From Salinisphaera sp002433465 (GTDB lineage Bacteria; Pseudomonadota; Gammaproteobacteria; Nevskiales; Salinisphaeraceae): a stretch of 64,000 bases of DNA. The stretch is taken from positions 38,142-102,141 of the forward strand of contig NZ_APNL01000016.1 of NCBI RefSeq assembly GCF_040361435.1. Direction: 5' to 3'. Position 1 is the stretch's first letter, and each line of letters starts with the position of its first letter. The position numbers were made by a program, and so were the translations under genes. The notes beneath the pieces were generated by a model that saw only the letters and a program-made list of their open reading frames with translations, was not told where the DNA came from and did not search any database. Below are positions 9,366 through 18,164 of the stretch, in pieces.

Positions 9366-10577
9366 ATGAAAATCGTGCATCGGATCAATCTCGATGTTGC
9401 CGGCGGCGTCGAGAACCAGTTTCTGGCGTTCTTGCAGCACCCGCTCGCAAAAGCGCCCGTTCGCCACGATTTGATCTATGCCAGCGGCATCGTGACTTCC
9501 TTGGCCGCTGAAATCCGGCCTCACATCGACCACGCAAAGAGTTACAAGCGTTGGCGCGGGGTTAAGCTGCCGCGCCGCCCGCAACGGTTACGTGAAGCGC
9601 GGATGGCTGCGCTGGTCGAAGCGAGTGCCGCGGACGTGTTGTTGTCGTGGAGCGGCTTTGCCCGCGAGGCGCTAGTGGTCGCCGCTCGCCAAACTAAGAC
9701 GCCCCTTGTTTATCGCGAGGGCGGCGGAGCTTGGTTCGAGCACGATCCCGATGCGGCTGAGCGGTTCATGAAAGAAATGCGCGGCGCAATCTGCAATACC
9801 CACGCCTCCATGCGAATGCTGCAGCTCAAATGGGGCTATTCCGGGCCGGCCAAGGTATGCATGGGCGGGATTCGGCCCTCGGTCATGGCTGCCGCGGACG
9901 AATCCGGCCGAACCGCGGCCGGCGGTGAGCGCAAACGGATTGGCGTAGCCGCGCGCCTCGCGTCGGAGAAAGGCGTATGCCTTGCTCTGCACACCTTGAA
10001 GCACTTGCGTCATGCGGGGCTGGATTGCGTGTTGGATATTGCCGGCGACGGGCCTGACCGGGCGGGACTTGAGTCCCTCGCCGCAGATCTTGCGGTGGAG
10101 GATTCGGTAAGGTTTCGCGGACTGGTGCGTGATATGCCGGCGTTCTATCGTTCGCTGGATCTTTTGCTGCATCCCGCGCTGCAGGAACCGCTGGGCAACG
10201 TGACCATCGAAGCCCAGGCTTTCGGTGTGCCGGTGGTCGCAGCCCGGGTCGACGGTATGGCGGAAACGATCCTGGAAGACCAGACGGGACGTACTGTAGC
10301 CGCCGATCAGCCCTATAATCGTTATCCGAAGTTTGGCGGTGCCCGTTCGGTCATGCAGTCGGCGCGGGTCTACGACCCGGATACCGACGCACTGCGCCCG
10401 GTCGATTTCGTACACCCGCAGGCGTTGGCCGACGCGATCATCGACATTCTGGGCGACGCCGGACGCGCACAGGCGATGTCGGGGGCGGCGAGAGCGCACG
10501 CGCGCGAGGCGTTCAGCTTCGATCGCTATATGGCTGGCTTCATGCACTCGATCAAAGAATACGCCGCCACTGAATAG
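9366..10577 (+). CDS. Glycosyltransferase, GT4-type, VGGVE paralogue 3
   Basis: A 403-residue GT-B glycosyltransferase. It begins MKIVHRINLDVAGGVENQFL, the signature shared with the genes at 1979 and 6038. The donor domain includes IGVAARLASEKGVCLALH near 196 and EPLGNVTIEAQAFGVPVVA near 277. The shared YDPDTDALRP block lies near 338. The next gene, a sulfotransferase, starts 11 bases after its stop behind a strong AGGAGG ribosome site, so the two form an operon. That pairing suggests the sugar added here, or a neighbouring one, is sulfated (inference). Confidence 0.82.
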   Translation: MKIVHRINLDVAGGVENQFLAFLQHPLAKAPVRHDLIYASGIVTSLAAEIRPHIDHAKSYKRWRGVKLPRRPQRLREARMAALVEASAADVLLSWSGFAREALVVAARQTKTPLVYREGGGAWFEHDPDAAERFMKEMRGAICNTHASMRMLQLKWGYSGPAKVCMGGIRPSVMAAADESGRTAAGGERKRIGVAARLASEKGVCLALHTLKHLRHAGLDCVLDIAGDGPDRAGLESLAADLAVEDSVRFRGLVRDMPAFYRSLDLLLHPALQEPLGNVTIEAQAFGVPVVAARVDGMAETILEDQTGRTVAADQPYNRYPKFGGARSVMQSARVYDPDTDALRPVDFVHPQALADAIIDILGDAGRAQAMSGAARAHAREAFSFDRYMAGFMHSIKEYAATE

Positions 10578-10588
10578 GAGGCTTGCGC

Positions 10589-11422
10589 GTGGCCGCATCG
10601 CAATACACTCAGGTCGCCGTCCCCCCGATCCCGGACGATGCCTACGTCATGATCATTGGCGCCATGAAGTGTGGCACGACGTCCCTGTTCGAGTATCTCA
10701 AGGCGCACCCGGGGATCTGCCCGGCGATCGACAAGGAGCCGGAATACTTCAGCGACAATCAGGCCCATGGCGTGGCGGTGCCGTATTACCAGCATCTGTG
10801 GCATTTCGATGCTGGCCGGCATCGCTATGCGATGGAAGCCTCGACGGGCTATACCAAATTCCCCGAAGAGCAGGACGTACCGCGTAAGATTCATGCATAC
10901 GGTATCCAGCCGCGTTTCATTTATATGGTGCGCGATCCGTTTCAGCGTATCGAATCGGAATACGACTTCATCCAGCGGCTCTATCCGCAGGAACGATTCG
11001 ATATCGAGAGTGATCTGCTGCTGCAAAAGAGCAATTATTATCGCCAGCTGGAGCGATTTAGAGCGTTTTTTCCGCGCGAGCACTTTCTGGTGTTGGACTT
11101 CGCCGAATTCACGACCGACCCACGGGCTGTGCTGATGCGTGTGTACGATTTTCTAGGCCTCGACCAGCACTACTTTCCAAAGCGCTTCAAGGTTCGTAAC
11201 CCGACGCAGCGTAAAACCGGGCCGTTGGGCCGCTTGAAGAAGCGCTGGTCAGCATTTAGAAAAGGCGCCCGGCAGGCGAAGCAGCGTGACTTTTCGCCTA
11301 AGGCCCGTGTGTCGTTGACGGCAGCTCAAAAAGCCGAGATCCATTCGGCGCTGGCCCACGATATGCAGCGTTTCCAGCAGGAATACGGTATCGATGTCAC
11401 CAAGTGGGGCTTTACTGACTAA
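10589..11422 (+). CDS. Sulfotransferase, heparan/HNST-like (Sulfotransfer_1 type)
   Basis: A 277-residue PAPS-dependent sulfotransferase. IIGAMKCGTTSLFEYL near the N-terminus is the 5'-phosphosulfate loop with its catalytic Lys, and RDPFQRIESEY near residue 110 is the 3'-phosphate motif. A KEPEYFSDN segment after the first loop is typical of heparan sulfotransferase-like bacterial proteins. I chose GTG at 10589 because AGGAGG at 10576-10581 is 7 bases upstream; the TTG at 10583 would be only 1 base from it. It forms an operon with the preceding GT4 gene. The C-terminus is rich in Lys and Arg. Confidence 0.82.
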   Translation: MAASQYTQVAVPPIPDDAYVMIIGAMKCGTTSLFEYLKAHPGICPAIDKEPEYFSDNQAHGVAVPYYQHLWHFDAGRHRYAMEASTGYTKFPEEQDVPRKIHAYGIQPRFIYMVRDPFQRIESEYDFIQRLYPQERFDIESDLLLQKSNYYRQLERFRAFFPREHFLVLDFAEFTTDPRAVLMRVYDFLGLDQHYFPKRFKVRNPTQRKTGPLGRLKKRWSAFRKGARQAKQRDFSPKARVSLTAAQKAEIHSALAHDMQRFQQEYGIDVTKWGFTD

Positions 11423-11563
11423 CGCGCACCGATAAGGCGAAAGGAGCGCGCGCCGTCGGTAACGACCCCACGCAACGGCGTTAAGGCGCCTGTATGCCAG
11501 GCCGGTCGGATTGCCCGACACACTCCGGTATAGTGCGCCGCATCTGCTCAATCATCTCATTTC

Positions 11564-12700
11564 ATGCGCATAGGCTTGGTCTTCAACCGATTCCGCAGCG
11601 ATGGCGGCACCGAGCGCATTACGCTCAATGCCTTCCAGGCGCTCGCGCAGGACAACGTCGACTGGGTCGTGCTTGCGCGCAATTGGGGCGGGCCGGCCGA
11701 GGAAGGCATCGAGTTCGTGCGGTGCAATCCGTTTTCGATCGGACGCGCTTGGCGGCTGCTGGCATTCGTGCGCGGGGTGCGTAAAGAACTCAAACGCATA
11801 CAAGTGGACTGGGTTCAGGCCCAGGTGCATATCCCGGAAGCCGATATATTTCGTGCCGATGGCGGCGCGCATGCTGAATGGATTCGCCAGCGCCGTCGCG
11901 TCGATCGAGGAGTGAAGGGCTGGTTGCGAGAGGTCGGGCCGTATCACCGCCTCAAGCAACGCATGGAACGACGGATGTATGCCAGCGATCGGTTACAGGC
12001 GGTTATCTGTAACTCCGAAATGGTCAAGGCCGATATTGAACGTCATTATCCGGATTGCCGCGCCACCCTGCACGTCATCGACTACGGCATTGATCTTGAG
12101 CACTTTGAGCGCAGCGACGCACGGGCAAACCAGGGCCGAGAGTTGCGTCGCGAACTCGGTATCGCGCAGAACGCCCCGGTATTTACCTACGTGGGGTCCG
12201 GCTTCGAACGCAAGGGGCTCGCCACGGCGATTCGCGCGCTCGCGAAGGCCACCGAAAGCGCGCATCTGATCGTGGTGGGGCGTGATAGCCGCCTTGCCGG
12301 CTACCGGCACCTGGCGAAACGTCTGGGTATTTCGACGCGGGTCCATTTCATGCAGGCGCAGTCCGATGTGCGGCCGTATCTATGGGCTGCCGATGCGCTG
12401 GTACACCCAGCGCTCTACGAAGCGTTCGGCCTGGTGATCCTCGAGGCGATGGCCGCCGGATTGCCGGTTATCGCGTCGACGCGCACCGGCGCGGCGCTGG
12501 CGCTTGTGGACGCCCCGGAGAAAGGCAGCCTGCACGACGCGCTCGATGTTGATGGCTTTGCCGGGGCGATGACGGCGATACACAATCGCGATGAGGCGGC
12601 CAGGGCGGCTGCCCGCAGCGCCTGCGAACAGGCCGCCGCGCCCTACACCATCGATCGCATGCGTTCGAATCTGCTGGCTTTCTATGCCGGCTTGCAGTAG
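11564..12700 (+). CDS. WaaG-like LPS core glycosyltransferase (GT4)
   Basis: A 378-residue GT-B glycosyltransferase. It starts MRIGLVFNRFRSDGGTERI and resembles WaaG (RfaG), the LPS core glucosyltransferase I, including a FRADGGAHAEW segment, VICNSEMVKADIERHYP near 145 and DYGIDLEHF near 172. The donor region has VGSGFERKGLATAI near 208 and ALYEAFGLVILEAMAAGLP near 283. WaaG adds the first hexose to heptose II on the inner membrane face. The following WaaP-like and YrbL-like kinases and hldD support an LPS core role. The exact sugar is not proven. Confidence 0.8.
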   Translation: MRIGLVFNRFRSDGGTERITLNAFQALAQDNVDWVVLARNWGGPAEEGIEFVRCNPFSIGRAWRLLAFVRGVRKELKRIQVDWVQAQVHIPEADIFRADGGAHAEWIRQRRRVDRGVKGWLREVGPYHRLKQRMERRMYASDRLQAVICNSEMVKADIERHYPDCRATLHVIDYGIDLEHFERSDARANQGRELRRELGIAQNAPVFTYVGSGFERKGLATAIRALAKATESAHLIVVGRDSRLAGYRHLAKRLGISTRVHFMQAQSDVRPYLWAADALVHPALYEAFGLVILEAMAAGLPVIASTRTGAALALVDAPEKGSLHDALDVDGFAGAMTAIHNRDEAARAAARSACEQAAAPYTIDRMRSNLLAFYAGLQ

Positions 12701-12755
12701 TAATGATTTGGCGCGCACCAAATCGCGTTTTGCCGAGCTTTAGCTTCGCCGCGAA

Positions 12756-13394
12756 TTGCTGTTTGTGGATGCACGGGCCTTGAGTGCTTCCCAGTGCGAC
12801 CTGTCAGCGCTCACGCTGATCGGCCGAGGCTCCAAGCGTGACTGTTATACGCACCCGCACGATGACGGCTTGTGTCTGAAGGTGGCGCGTGATGCGAATT
12901 CCGCGGCCTGCCACGAACAGAACGAAGTGGAGTGGCGCTATGGTCAGTGGCTCGAAGCCAGGGGCGTGCCGTTCAGACACGCTGCACGCTGCACGGGCTG
13001 GATACAAACGCAGCGCGGGGCTGCGCTGGTCGTCGAACGTGTGCGTAATAGTGACGGTACCTTCGCACTCACGTTACGTGACGCGTTACTCTCGCAACGG
13101 CTGACGCTCCATAACGCATACGCAATGCTGGCAGAGCTTCGCCACTGGGCGCTGACGCACGCGGTAGTGGTGTCGGATCTGCGTAGTACCAATCTCATGG
13201 TACGCCAAGCTGATGATATGCATCTGGTGTTCATCGATGGCCTGGGCGCGCGGCGTCTGGGGCCCGCATTCGAACGGCAGATGCGAATGCCACTGCTCGC
13301 GCGCCTCAAGACACTGCGCCAGTGGCGACGACAGAAAACAAAGACCTATGCTGCACTGGCAGCTTACAGTCGTGGGGAAAGCACGCATCAATGA
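12756..13394 (+). CDS. YrbL-family kinase-fold protein
   Basis: A 212-residue protein of the YrbL family (PhoP-regulatory-network protein), a small protein-kinase-like fold. LIGRGSKRDCYTHP (residues 21-34) looks like the glycine loop, CLKVARD carries the ATP lysine, VVSDLRSTNLMV (near 140) is the catalytic-loop equivalent and LVFIDGLG is the metal-binding Asp region. The start is uncertain: TTG at 12756 is the longest option and GTG at 12765 is close behind. It is followed after 19 bases by a WaaP-like kinase, so both may phosphorylate LPS core sugars. The function of YrbL itself is not settled. Confidence 0.75.
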   Translation: MLFVDARALSASQCDLSALTLIGRGSKRDCYTHPHDDGLCLKVARDANSAACHEQNEVEWRYGQWLEARGVPFRHAARCTGWIQTQRGAALVVERVRNSDGTFALTLRDALLSQRLTLHNAYAMLAELRHWALTHAVVVSDLRSTNLMVRQADDMHLVFIDGLGARRLGPAFERQMRMPLLARLKTLRQWRRQKTKTYAALAAYSRGESTHQ

Positions 13395-13413
13395 GTCTGA
13401 AAGCGTCTGGAAT

Positions 13414-14214
13414 ATGCTTTTGGCCCAGTCGCCTTGGGCGCGCGGCGGAGCGTGGCTGATGAGGTTTCATCTCGAGCGTGCGCTGGTCGAGCCGGGCGAC
13501 ACCTGGATGATGTCGTTTGATGAACCCGTGCCCGATTTCTCGCAGGCGCAGGAAATCTATCGCGGCGAGCATACGCGTGTATGCCTGCACCCCGACCGGC
13601 TCGCGTTGGTCAGCAAACTGTCGATCGTCCAGGCGGTGCCGCGAGACCCGTTTCGCAAGTACCGCTATTGTCAGGCGGCACGTGAGATCGCCGCCGCCGA
13701 TGTTCTGGTTCGTCTTGGGTTGCGTACGCCGACCATGCGTGGCTTCGGTTATACGCTCATGCCGTGGGCTCGCCACGAGTCGATATTATTCATGGACGAG
13801 TTTCCACCGAGTCGGCCGTTACGGTTTGTCTTTCGGGAAGATCTGTCCGAGCCGCGACGCCATGGTCTGCTCGCCGGCGTGGCGACGGGTCTTGGCCGGG
13901 TGTATGCCGCGGGCTATCACCTCAAGGATTTCCACTTTGAAAACATTTTGAGCGACCGCGAAAATCGCCTGATATGGATCGACAACGATCTGCGCCATAC
14001 CAATAGATATGGCCTGGCGGCGCGCCGCTTTGCCGACGCGTTACGGCGACTACACAAAACCAGCGAACGCTTTTTGTTTACGTCCGAGTGGCATTACCTG
14101 CTCGACGGTCTCGGTAGGGCACTTAATACCAGCGCGCTTGGCCAGCACCTCGCTGGCAAGGTGCTGCCGCGTTTTCGAATCGATACCAGCGCGCGTCACT
14201 TCGATGTCTTCTGA
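13414..14214 (+). CDS. Lipopolysaccharide kinase, WaaP-like
   Basis: About 266 residues with the Kdo/WaaP kinase fold. LALVSKLSIVQ holds the ATP-binding Lys, YHLKDFHFENIL is the catalytic loop (D-x4-N) and LIWIDNDLRH is the DFG-equivalent metal site. WaaP enzymes phosphorylate heptose I of the LPS inner core, which strengthens the outer membrane. I chose ATG at 13414, which lies after the stop of the YrbL-like gene; ATG at 13459 has a better GGAG-like site and is an alternative. The open frame continues upstream, overlapping the previous gene, but those codons look like a shadow. The next glycosyltransferase overlaps its last 11 bases. Confidence 0.75.
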   Translation: MLLAQSPWARGGAWLMRFHLERALVEPGDTWMMSFDEPVPDFSQAQEIYRGEHTRVCLHPDRLALVSKLSIVQAVPRDPFRKYRYCQAAREIAAADVLVRLGLRTPTMRGFGYTLMPWARHESILFMDEFPPSRPLRFVFREDLSEPRRHGLLAGVATGLGRVYAAGYHLKDFHFENILSDRENRLIWIDNDLRHTNRYGLAARRFADALRRLHKTSERFLFTSEWHYLLDGLGRALNTSALGQHLAGKVLPRFRIDTSARHFDVF

Positions 14215-15298
14215 AATCGTACGCCAGGAAAGTGCGGGCAAACCGGCCGGCAAGTCGGTGACGCTGAAGCGTGCGCTGTGTCATATCAACCTTGCCCGCG
14301 GTTATCGGGGCGGCGAGCGCCAGACCGAATTGCTGATCAAAGCGCTAGCGGCCCGCGGCGTCGTCCAACGCCTGATCGTGCGTCGCGGCCAGCCGCTCGT
14401 CGAGCGGCTGCGTGGTACCCCAGGGCTCACGATCGTCGAGATCGACAAACCGTTCGCGTTGCATGCCAGGCACGCGCGCGGCTATCTGTTACACGCCCAT
14501 GACGGCCACGGGGCCAAGTTCGCTGCGGCGGCGTCGCTGCTCGTGGGGGCGCCGTATATCGTCACTCGCCGAATCAGCAAACAGCCGAGCCGCAACATCT
14601 GGACGCGAACGGTTTATCGTCGTGCCGCAGCCGTGGTGGCGGTAGCCGGCTCGGTCGCACGCGATATGCACGCTTATATGGCACGGCTGGAGCCGGTCGT
14701 AATACACAGCGCGCTGGGCGCCTTCAAGGTGGATCGCGGGCGTCGAGACGCTATTCGCGAGCGGTGGGCCGGGCGTTTTCTCGTCGTCAATGTCGCTGCA
14801 CTCGTGCACTCACAAAAAGGTCAGCGTCATCTCATCGCAGTGGCCCGACGTTTGGCGTCGGCCCGGCCCGATATGGTGTTCGTACTGCTCGGTGAAGGCG
14901 CGGATCGCGCTGCGCTCGAGGCCCTGGCCGCGGATTTGCCGAATGTGGTGTTTGAAGGCTTCGTGGAAAACGTCGGCGACTATCTCGACGCGGCAGACGC
15001 CTTTGTGTTGCCCTCCCTGCATGAAGGCATCGGCGGCGCCTGCCTGGATGCCATGTATTTCGGTTTGCCAATCGTCGCGAGTGCGGTCGACGGCGTGCCG
15101 GAGATAGTCGGTCACGAAGACAACGGCCTGCTGGTGGCACCGGCCGATGAGCAGGCGCTTTTCGATGCGTTATGCCGTGTGTATGACGAACGCGTATTGG
15201 CCGACGAGCTCGGCCGCCGGGGGCGCGTGCTCTCCGAGCGTTATACGCCGGATCAAATGGCCGAACGCTATCTCGAAGTCTATGCCCGTGTCGGCTAG
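14204..15298 (+). CDS. Glycosyltransferase, GT4-type, LPS core
   Basis: A 364-residue GT-B glycosyltransferase. I chose ATG at 14204 (MSSEIVRQE), which overlaps the end of the WaaP-like gene by 11 bases; the open frame runs further up only inside that gene. HINLARGYRGGERQTELLI near residue 27 is the acceptor-side start of the fold. LVVNVAALVHSQKGQRHLI begins the donor domain and LPSLHEGIGGACLDAMYFG is the GT4 donor-binding segment. It probably extends the LPS core. hldD follows about 90 bases downstream. Confidence 0.82.
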   Translation: MSSEIVRQESAGKPAGKSVTLKRALCHINLARGYRGGERQTELLIKALAARGVVQRLIVRRGQPLVERLRGTPGLTIVEIDKPFALHARHARGYLLHAHDGHGAKFAAAASLLVGAPYIVTRRISKQPSRNIWTRTVYRRAAAVVAVAGSVARDMHAYMARLEPVVIHSALGAFKVDRGRRDAIRERWAGRFLVVNVAALVHSQKGQRHLIAVARRLASARPDMVFVLLGEGADRAALEALAADLPNVVFEGFVENVGDYLDAADAFVLPSLHEGIGGACLDAMYFGLPIVASAVDGVPEIVGHEDNGLLVAPADEQALFDALCRVYDERVLADELGRRGRVLSERYTPDQMAERYLEVYARVG

Positions 15299-15391
15299 GG
15301 TGACTTCGGCGGCCGCGGGCTTTTCGCGAAGACGGCTTGAGCACTTCCTCGAGGCGTGCGGCACACAATACCATCTGGAGTTTCAAGCGCA

Positions 15392-16366
15392 ATGATCATC
15401 GTCACCGGAGCCGCCGGTTTTATCGGCAGCAATATCGTGGCCGGGCTCAACGCCCGTGGCGAGCGCGATATCCTCATCGTCGACGATATGTCGGACGGCC
15501 AGAAATGCCTGAACCTCGCCGACCTGGATTTCAGCGACTACCTCGAATACGACGACCTGCTCGCCCGGGTTGAAGCCGGCGAGGACCTCGGTGAGATTCG
15601 CGCGGTGTTTCACCAGGGGGCCTGTTCGGACACCACCGAGTGGGATGGCCGCTACGTGATGGCGCGTAATTACCGCTACTCGAAAAGCCTGCACGACTGG
15701 TGCGTGGCGCGCTCTATTCCCTTCATTTATGCCTCGTCGGCTTCGGTCTATGGCATGGGGCCGGACTTCGTCGAACAGCGCGATGCCGAGCGCCCGCTCA
15801 ATATGTATGCGTTTTCGAAGTTCGCCTTCGACCAGTACGTGCGTGCCCAATCGGCCACAACCGGCTCGCAGGTTGCGGGGCTGCGTTACTTCAACGTCTA
15901 CGGCCCGCGCGAACAGCACAAGGGCAAGATGGCGAGCGTGGCCTGGCATTTCTCGCGCCAGATCGAAGCCGAGGGTGAATGCCGGCTGTTCGAGGGCTCG
16001 GAAGGCTACGACGACGGCGAGCAGCGCCGGGATTTTGTCTATGTCGGCGACTGTGTGGACGTCAATCTCTGGCTGCTGAACTCCGGCGTATCCGGCGTCT
16101 TCAACTGTGGCACCGGTCGCAGTCAGACCTTCAACGACGTGGCCGACGCGGTGATCGACTGGTACGGCCGCGGCGAAAAACGCTATATCGAATTTCCGCA
16201 ATCGCTGGTCGGGCGGTATCAGAGCTTCACCCAGGCGAGCGTTGATGCGCTCCGGGCAGCCGGCTACGGGCCCGCCTTCGCTACCGTGGCCGAGGGCGTG
16301 TCCCGCTATCTCGACTGGCTGGCCGCACGCGGCCAGGCCGACCGACAGCCCGACGCCACCGACTAG
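15392..16366 (+). CDS. hldD: ADP-L-glycero-D-manno-heptose 6-epimerase
   Basis: A 324-residue short-chain dehydrogenase-type epimerase. It converts ADP-D-glycero- to ADP-L-glycero-manno-heptose, the donor for LPS inner-core heptose. IIVTGAAGFIGSNIV at the N-terminus is the NAD(P) Rossmann loop, ASSASVYG holds the catalytic Ser and NMYAFSKFAFD holds the Tyr-x3-Lys pair. QGACSDTTEWDG is typical of HldD. The start at 15392 follows a CTGGAG site at 15375-15380; a longer frame starting 12 codons earlier is unlikely. It works after HldE, encoded at 19221. Confidence 0.95.
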   Translation: MIIVTGAAGFIGSNIVAGLNARGERDILIVDDMSDGQKCLNLADLDFSDYLEYDDLLARVEAGEDLGEIRAVFHQGACSDTTEWDGRYVMARNYRYSKSLHDWCVARSIPFIYASSASVYGMGPDFVEQRDAERPLNMYAFSKFAFDQYVRAQSATTGSQVAGLRYFNVYGPREQHKGKMASVAWHFSRQIEAEGECRLFEGSEGYDDGEQRRDFVYVGDCVDVNLWLLNSGVSGVFNCGTGRSQTFNDVADAVIDWYGRGEKRYIEFPQSLVGRYQSFTQASVDALRAAGYGPAFATVAEGVSRYLDWLAARGQADRQPDATD

Positions 16367-16477
16367 CTGGCCCATGCAGCCAAGCGGCTGGCCTGCATGG
16401 GCGCCGGTGTGGTCAAATAGTTGGCTTCGCCGTGCTCGCACGGCAGCGCAGTTGCACGCGTAACAGGAGAAAAGCGC

Positions 16478-17401
16478 ATGACTTCGATGGCCGACCGCGA
16501 TGGCCTGATCTGGTTCGACGGCGAACTCGTCGACTGGCGCGATGCCAAGGTCCACGTACTCACCCATACCCTGCATTACGGCATGGGTGCGTTCGAGGGC
16601 GTACGCGCCTACAACACCGATCGCGGTACGGCGATTTTCCGGCTGGCCGACCATACCCGTCGGTTGTGTCGTTCGGCCAAGATTCTCGGCATGCCCATGC
16701 CGTACACCGAAGACGAGCTCAACGCCGCACAGATCGAAGTGGTGCGCGAGAACAAGCTCGAGTCGGCCTATATCCGGCCGGTGATTTTCTATGGTTCGGA
16801 GGCCATGGGTCTGCACGCCCACGACCTGACCAGCCATGTGGCCATCGCCGCATGGACCTGGGGCAGCTATCTGGGCGAAGAGAACATGACCCGCGGTATT
16901 CGCGTGAAGACGTCTTCCTTCTCGCGTCATCACGTCAATTCCGCTATGACCAAGGCCAAGGCGAACGGCCCGTACTTCAACTCCATGCTCGCGGTCACCG
17001 AAGCCAACAAGGCCGGCTACGATGAAGCCCTGTTGCTGGACTGCAACGGCTTCGTCTCGGAAGGCAGCGGCGAGAATCTATTCATCGTGCGCGACGGCGT
17101 GCTCTATACGCCGGATCTCACCAGCGCGCTCGACGGTATCACCCGGCGCACGATCCTGACTTACGCCGAGGAAATGGGCATTCCCTATCGGGAAAAGACC
17201 ATCACCCGCGACGAGGTCTATATCGCCGATGAAGCGTTTCTCACCGGGACCGCGGCCGAAGTCACGCCCATGCGCGAACTCGACGATCGGCCGATTGGCG
17301 AGGGTAAGCGTGGCCCGATCACCGAGGCGATGCAGTCGCGCTATTTCGATCAGGTGACCGGCAAGCGCGACGATCACGCCGACTGGCTGACGTTCGTATA
17401 A
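16478..17401 (+). CDS. ilvE: Branched-chain amino acid aminotransferase
   Basis: A 307-residue fold-IV PLP enzyme for the last step of valine, leucine and isoleucine synthesis. GLIWFDGELVDW opens the protein, LHYGMGAFEGVRAY is the classic N-terminal motif, AMTKAKANGPYFNSML holds the PLP Lys (near 161), and EGSGENLFIV and ITRRTIL are family motifs. The length matches IlvE (309 in E. coli). ATG at 16478 follows AGGAGA at 16465-16470. The next gene is kdkA; ilvE beside LPS genes is a context seen in several gammaproteobacteria and need not be a functional link. Confidence 0.93.
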   Translation: MTSMADRDGLIWFDGELVDWRDAKVHVLTHTLHYGMGAFEGVRAYNTDRGTAIFRLADHTRRLCRSAKILGMPMPYTEDELNAAQIEVVRENKLESAYIRPVIFYGSEAMGLHAHDLTSHVAIAAWTWGSYLGEENMTRGIRVKTSSFSRHHVNSAMTKAKANGPYFNSMLAVTEANKAGYDEALLLDCNGFVSEGSGENLFIVRDGVLYTPDLTSALDGITRRTILTYAEEMGIPYREKTITRDEVYIADEAFLTGTAAEVTPMRELDDRPIGEGKRGPITEAMQSRYFDQVTGKRDDHADWLTFV

Positions 17402-17435
17402 AACGGGCGCCGCTGGTCGGCGCCGCGGGTCGGAT

Positions 17436-18164
17436 ATGACGCTGCAGATCAAACGTGGCGACAGTGGCGAACACATGGTGTGGAACGATGCCGTTCTGGA
17501 CCATGTGGATGGCCACTGTTTCGATCCGGCCTGGTGGCGTGAGCGCGGCGGGGTGCTGGGCGAAGCCCAGGGGCGCGGCGCGGCCTATTTTCTGCAGGGC
17601 ATGGACGGCCACGAATGGGTGTTGCGCCACAACCGCCGCGGCGGCGCGCTCGCACGCATCAACCACGACCGTTTTCTCTACACCGGCGTCGAACGCGCAC
17701 GCCCGGTACGGGAACTGCGACTGCTCGCTGACCTGCAGGCGCGCGACCTGCCCGTACCGACGCCGATTGCGGCGCGGGTAGTGCCGGGGCTGGGCTCCTA
17801 TCGTGGTGATGTGATCACCCGGCGTATCCTCGACGCCGAGCCGCTTGCCGAGCGGCTGGCCCGCCAGGCCGTGCCGTCGACCGCTTGGCAGAATCTGGGC
17901 GCCGTGCTCGCGCGTTTTCATCGTGTCGGCCTGTGGCATGCCGACCTGAACGCGCGCAACGTGCTCATCGACGGGCGGGACGATTTCTACCTGATCGATT
18001 TCGACAAGGCGCGGCTGCGCACGCCCGGGAAATGGCGCCAGGCCAACCTGGAGCGTTTTCATCGCTCGCTGGCGAAATTCCGCGATGCGTCGCTCGCCTT
18101 CAACTTCCTCGACGCCGACTGGAGCGCGCTGCGCGGCGGCTATGTCTCGGCGTCGGCCTTGTAG
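17436..18164 (+). CDS. kdkA: 3-deoxy-D-manno-octulosonic acid (Kdo) kinase
   Basis: A 242-residue KdkA-type kinase that phosphorylates position 4 of the inner-core Kdo residue with ATP at the inner membrane. WVLRHNRRGGALARIN is a hallmark segment of KdkA, LWHADLNARNVLID (near 170) is the catalytic loop with Asp and Asn, and FYLIDFDKARLR is the metal site. The last 25 bases overlap the end of lpxL on the other strand. Organisms with KdkA usually carry a single phosphorylated Kdo, as in Haemophilus, which would shape the action of WaaA here (inference from family knowledge). Confidence 0.92.
   Translation: MTLQIKRGDSGEHMVWNDAVLDHVDGHCFDPAWWRERGGVLGEAQGRGAAYFLQGMDGHEWVLRHNRRGGALARINHDRFLYTGVERARPVRELRLLADLQARDLPVPTPIAARVVPGLGSYRGDVITRRILDAEPLAERLARQAVPSTAWQNLGAVLARFHRVGLWHADLNARNVLIDGRDDFYLIDFDKARLRTPGKWRQANLERFHRSLAKFRDASLAFNFLDADWSALRGGYVSASAL

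Noticed and set aside
15383..16933. 516-codon minus-strand frame across hldD and ilvE
   Set aside because: It spans two clear genes and their gap, so it is a shadow.
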